Assembly: GCA_946480705.1 (NCBI GenBank)
Contig: CAMLLF010000268.1
Coordinates: 1 to 6,033 of the forward strand
From: an uncultured Lysobacteraceae bacterium
GTDB taxonomy: Bacteria > Pseudomonadota > Gammaproteobacteria > Xanthomonadales > Rhodanobacteraceae
DNA length: 6,033 bases
Reading direction: 5' to 3'
Below the pieces are notes generated by a model. That model was not told the DNA's origin. It ran no database searches and worked only from the letters and a program-made list of their open reading frames with translations. The position numbers were made by a program, and so were the translations under genes. Position 1 is the first letter of the stretch. Every line of letters begins with the position of its first letter. Of this stretch, positions 4,853-6,033 are shown piece after piece.

Positions 4853-6033
4853 TCACTGGAACCCGTCGGCGAACAGTTGATCGCGTCGGAACAGCGTCAC
4901 CTTGTTCTCGGCCGGACGACCGACCGCGAGCCGCTGATTCTGTGAGTCGTAGTCCACGTACAGTTTCGTGCCGCCGTTCGCCTGTGGCGGGATGACGCTG
5001 TTCCACGGCTGCACTTCTCCGCGCAGGCGGTAGTTGCCGCCCGTCAGCGTGACTGCGCCCGAGTTCGCGAAGGGGCCGAGGTCCCATTCGCGAGCGAGCG
5101 ACGCATAGGTGCCGTCGTCGAAGGCGAATAGGCTCTGATAACTGCCCACCGAGTCATTGTCCTGGCTGCCGACGAATGAATTCGCCGTCGACACGCTGCC
5201 GACATAGGCCTGGGCGCCGCTGGCCCAGGTCAGCGCGCCCGCATTGACGATCGCGCCGTTGTCCCAGTAGCGGCTGCCGACGACGTAAGCGCCGTTGGCG
5301 AGCGCGAACAGCTGGCCACCGACCTGATCCTGCGCTTTCGTGCCGACCAGGGAATTCGCAATGGAAACCGCGCCGACGGTCGAACCGGTCACGCCGTTGC
5401 CCCAGGTCGCGGCACCTGCGCCAGCGATGCCGCCGTTGTTCCAGAAAGGACTGCCGACGACGTAGTTTCCGTTCGCGAGCGCCGTGAGTTCGAGGCCGAC
5501 TTTGTCGCCGGCGGTCGTGCCGACCAGCGAATTGGCGAGGGTCACCGAGCCGACGAGACCGCCGTTGCCGTTGCCCCAGGTCGCGGCGCCTGCGTTCGTC
5601 AGCGCGCCGTTTTTCCACATGTAGCTGCCGATCACGTAGTTTCCATTGGCCAGCGGCTCCACGCGACTGCCGATGCGGTCGTTCGCCTTGCTGCCGACGA
5701 GCGAATTGGCCGCCGACACGGCGCCCTTGGTGCCGTTGACGCCATTGCCCCAGGTCACGGCGCCGGCGCCGGCGAGCGCGCCGTTGTTCCACAGGGACGA
5801 AACGACGACATAGTTGCCATTGGCGAGTGCGACGATGCGAGAGCCCACCTCGTCATTGGCCGTCGTGCCGATCAGCGAGTTGGCGATCGTGAGCGCGCCG
5901 GAGCATCCGGCGACGCCATCGCACCAGCGCGCGACGCCGGCGTCGACGATTGCCGCGTTGTCCCAATCGTCCGACGCAATGACGTAGTCGCCGTCCGCGA
6001 GCGGCGTGACATCCTGTCCGATCGAGTCTCCCG
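4853..6033 (-). CDS. Large tandem-repeat secreted/surface protein, C-terminal part
   Basis: The frame is open from the right edge (first full codon at 6031) to TGA at 4853-4855, giving 392 residues; the 5' end lies outside the window. The GTG at 5848 is internal to a repeat and not a start. Residues 2-352 are six tandem units of about 58-60 residues. The core is D-x-[VI]-G, then ALANGNYVVGS, W-x-NGA, AGA-x-TWGNG and ANSLVG. I recall this repeat from predicted bacterial extracellular proteins, catalogued as a repeat of unknown function (I believe DUF5650). The regular Gly/Asn-rich strands suggest a beta-propeller or solenoid, which is inference. The first unit (C-D-G-V-A-G-C) and especially the last are diverged. 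The tail has a short strand segment (TKLYVDYDSQNQRLAVGRP) and ends NKVTLFRRDQLFADGFQ, a possible sorting or secretion tail. It is expected outside the cytoplasm. No catalytic motif is visible. Confidence 0.85.
   Translation of the reverse strand, partial: GDSIGQDVTPLADGDYVIASDDWDNAAIVDAGVARWCDGVAGCSGALTIANSLIGTTANDEVGSRIVALANGNYVVVSSLWNNGALAGAGAVTWGNGVNGTKGAVSAANSLVGSKANDRIGSRVEPLANGNYVIGSYMWKNGALTNAGAATWGNGNGGLVGSVTLANSLVGTTAGDKVGLELTALANGNYVVGSPFWNNGGIAGAGAATWGNGVTGSTVGAVSIANSLVGTKAQDQVGGQLFALANGAYVVGSRYWDNGAIVNAGALTWASGAQAYVGSVSTANSFVGSQDNDSVGSYQSLFAFDDGTYASLAREWDLGPFANSGAVTLTGGNYRLRGEVQPWNSVIPPQANGGTKLYVDYDSQNQRLAVGRPAENKVTLFRRDQLFADGFQ
4976..6028 (-). repeat. Six tandem coding repeats of about 174-180 bp
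   Basis: Units on the minus strand: 5855-6028, 5681-5854, 5507-5680, 5330-5506, 5156-5329 and about 4976-5155. The second to fifth are closely alike; the third of these has one extra codon (177 bp). The first, at the window edge, keeps the frame but has ADGDYVIAS in place of ANGNYVVGS and WCDGVAGCSG in place of WGNG-N-G. The last keeps only D-x-VG, W-D and SGAVT. Repeat number in full is unknown because the array runs off the edge. Confidence 0.9.

Noticed and set aside
4976..6028. CRISPR-like or non-coding satellite array
   Set aside because: Units are 174-180 bp, contiguous, lack spacers and keep one open reading frame, so this is a coding repeat.

Overview
The window is GC-rich (strong G/C bias at third codon positions) bacterial chromosome. 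The gene content suggests a Gammaproteobacterium, most likely order Xanthomonadales/Lysobacterales, family Rhodanobacteraceae or a relative such as Dokdonella. That placement rests on the PspA-like/membrane/vWA/rhodanese cluster and on secreted proteins ending in an F-x-[DN]-G-[FI]-[EQ] tail, a style I recall from that group. It is an inference, not a proof.

Left half (about 100-2967, plus strand): a compact four-gene operon. It encodes a short PspA/IM30-family coiled-coil protein (107-640), a small polytopic membrane protein that overlaps it by ATGA (637-1200), an exported von Willebrand A (vWA) domain protein (1212-2416) and a periplasmic rhodanese-like protein (2440-2967). Gaps are -4, 11 and 23 nt, each with a Shine-Dalgarno (except the ATGA overlap). 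Together they look like an envelope-maintenance or stress module: PspA-like proteins bind the inner membrane and the other three products are membrane-bound or exported. The vWA reading frame is broken by one missing base near 2050-2060, so as written the gene is split.

Middle (2968-3486): no intact gene. The minus strand carries coding-quality fragments in three successive frames. They contain two copies of an RN[LI][DE]xRG...RFVP[AE]G pattern resembling ricin-type beta-trefoil lectin repeats, so this is probably a decayed lectin-like gene. Its remnant begins exactly at the stop of the next gene upstream on the same strand, an intact VOC/glyoxalase-fold protein (3484-3966, minus).

Right half (4070-6033, minus strand): remains of two secreted surface-type proteins. 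The segment 4070-about 4680 is a frameshifted C-terminal piece of a DUF11-like beta-sandwich protein. The segment 4853-6033 is the C-terminal 392 residues of a large repeat protein whose start lies beyond the right edge. It has six tandem units of about 58 residues with an 'ALANGNYVVGS..W.NGA...AGA.TWGNG' core. Both end in a related short tail. No tRNA, rRNA, CRISPR array or transposase was found.

The striking feature of the window is the density of single-base frame breaks: one in the vWA gene, at least two in the lectin-like remnant and at least two in the DUF11-like remnant. This means either real gene decay in an accessory surface-protein region or indel errors in the assembly. At the C5 run at 4467-4471, removing one base restores a sensible reading frame. 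I see no convincing new biological system. The envelope operon and the repeat-protein region are the parts most worth following up.
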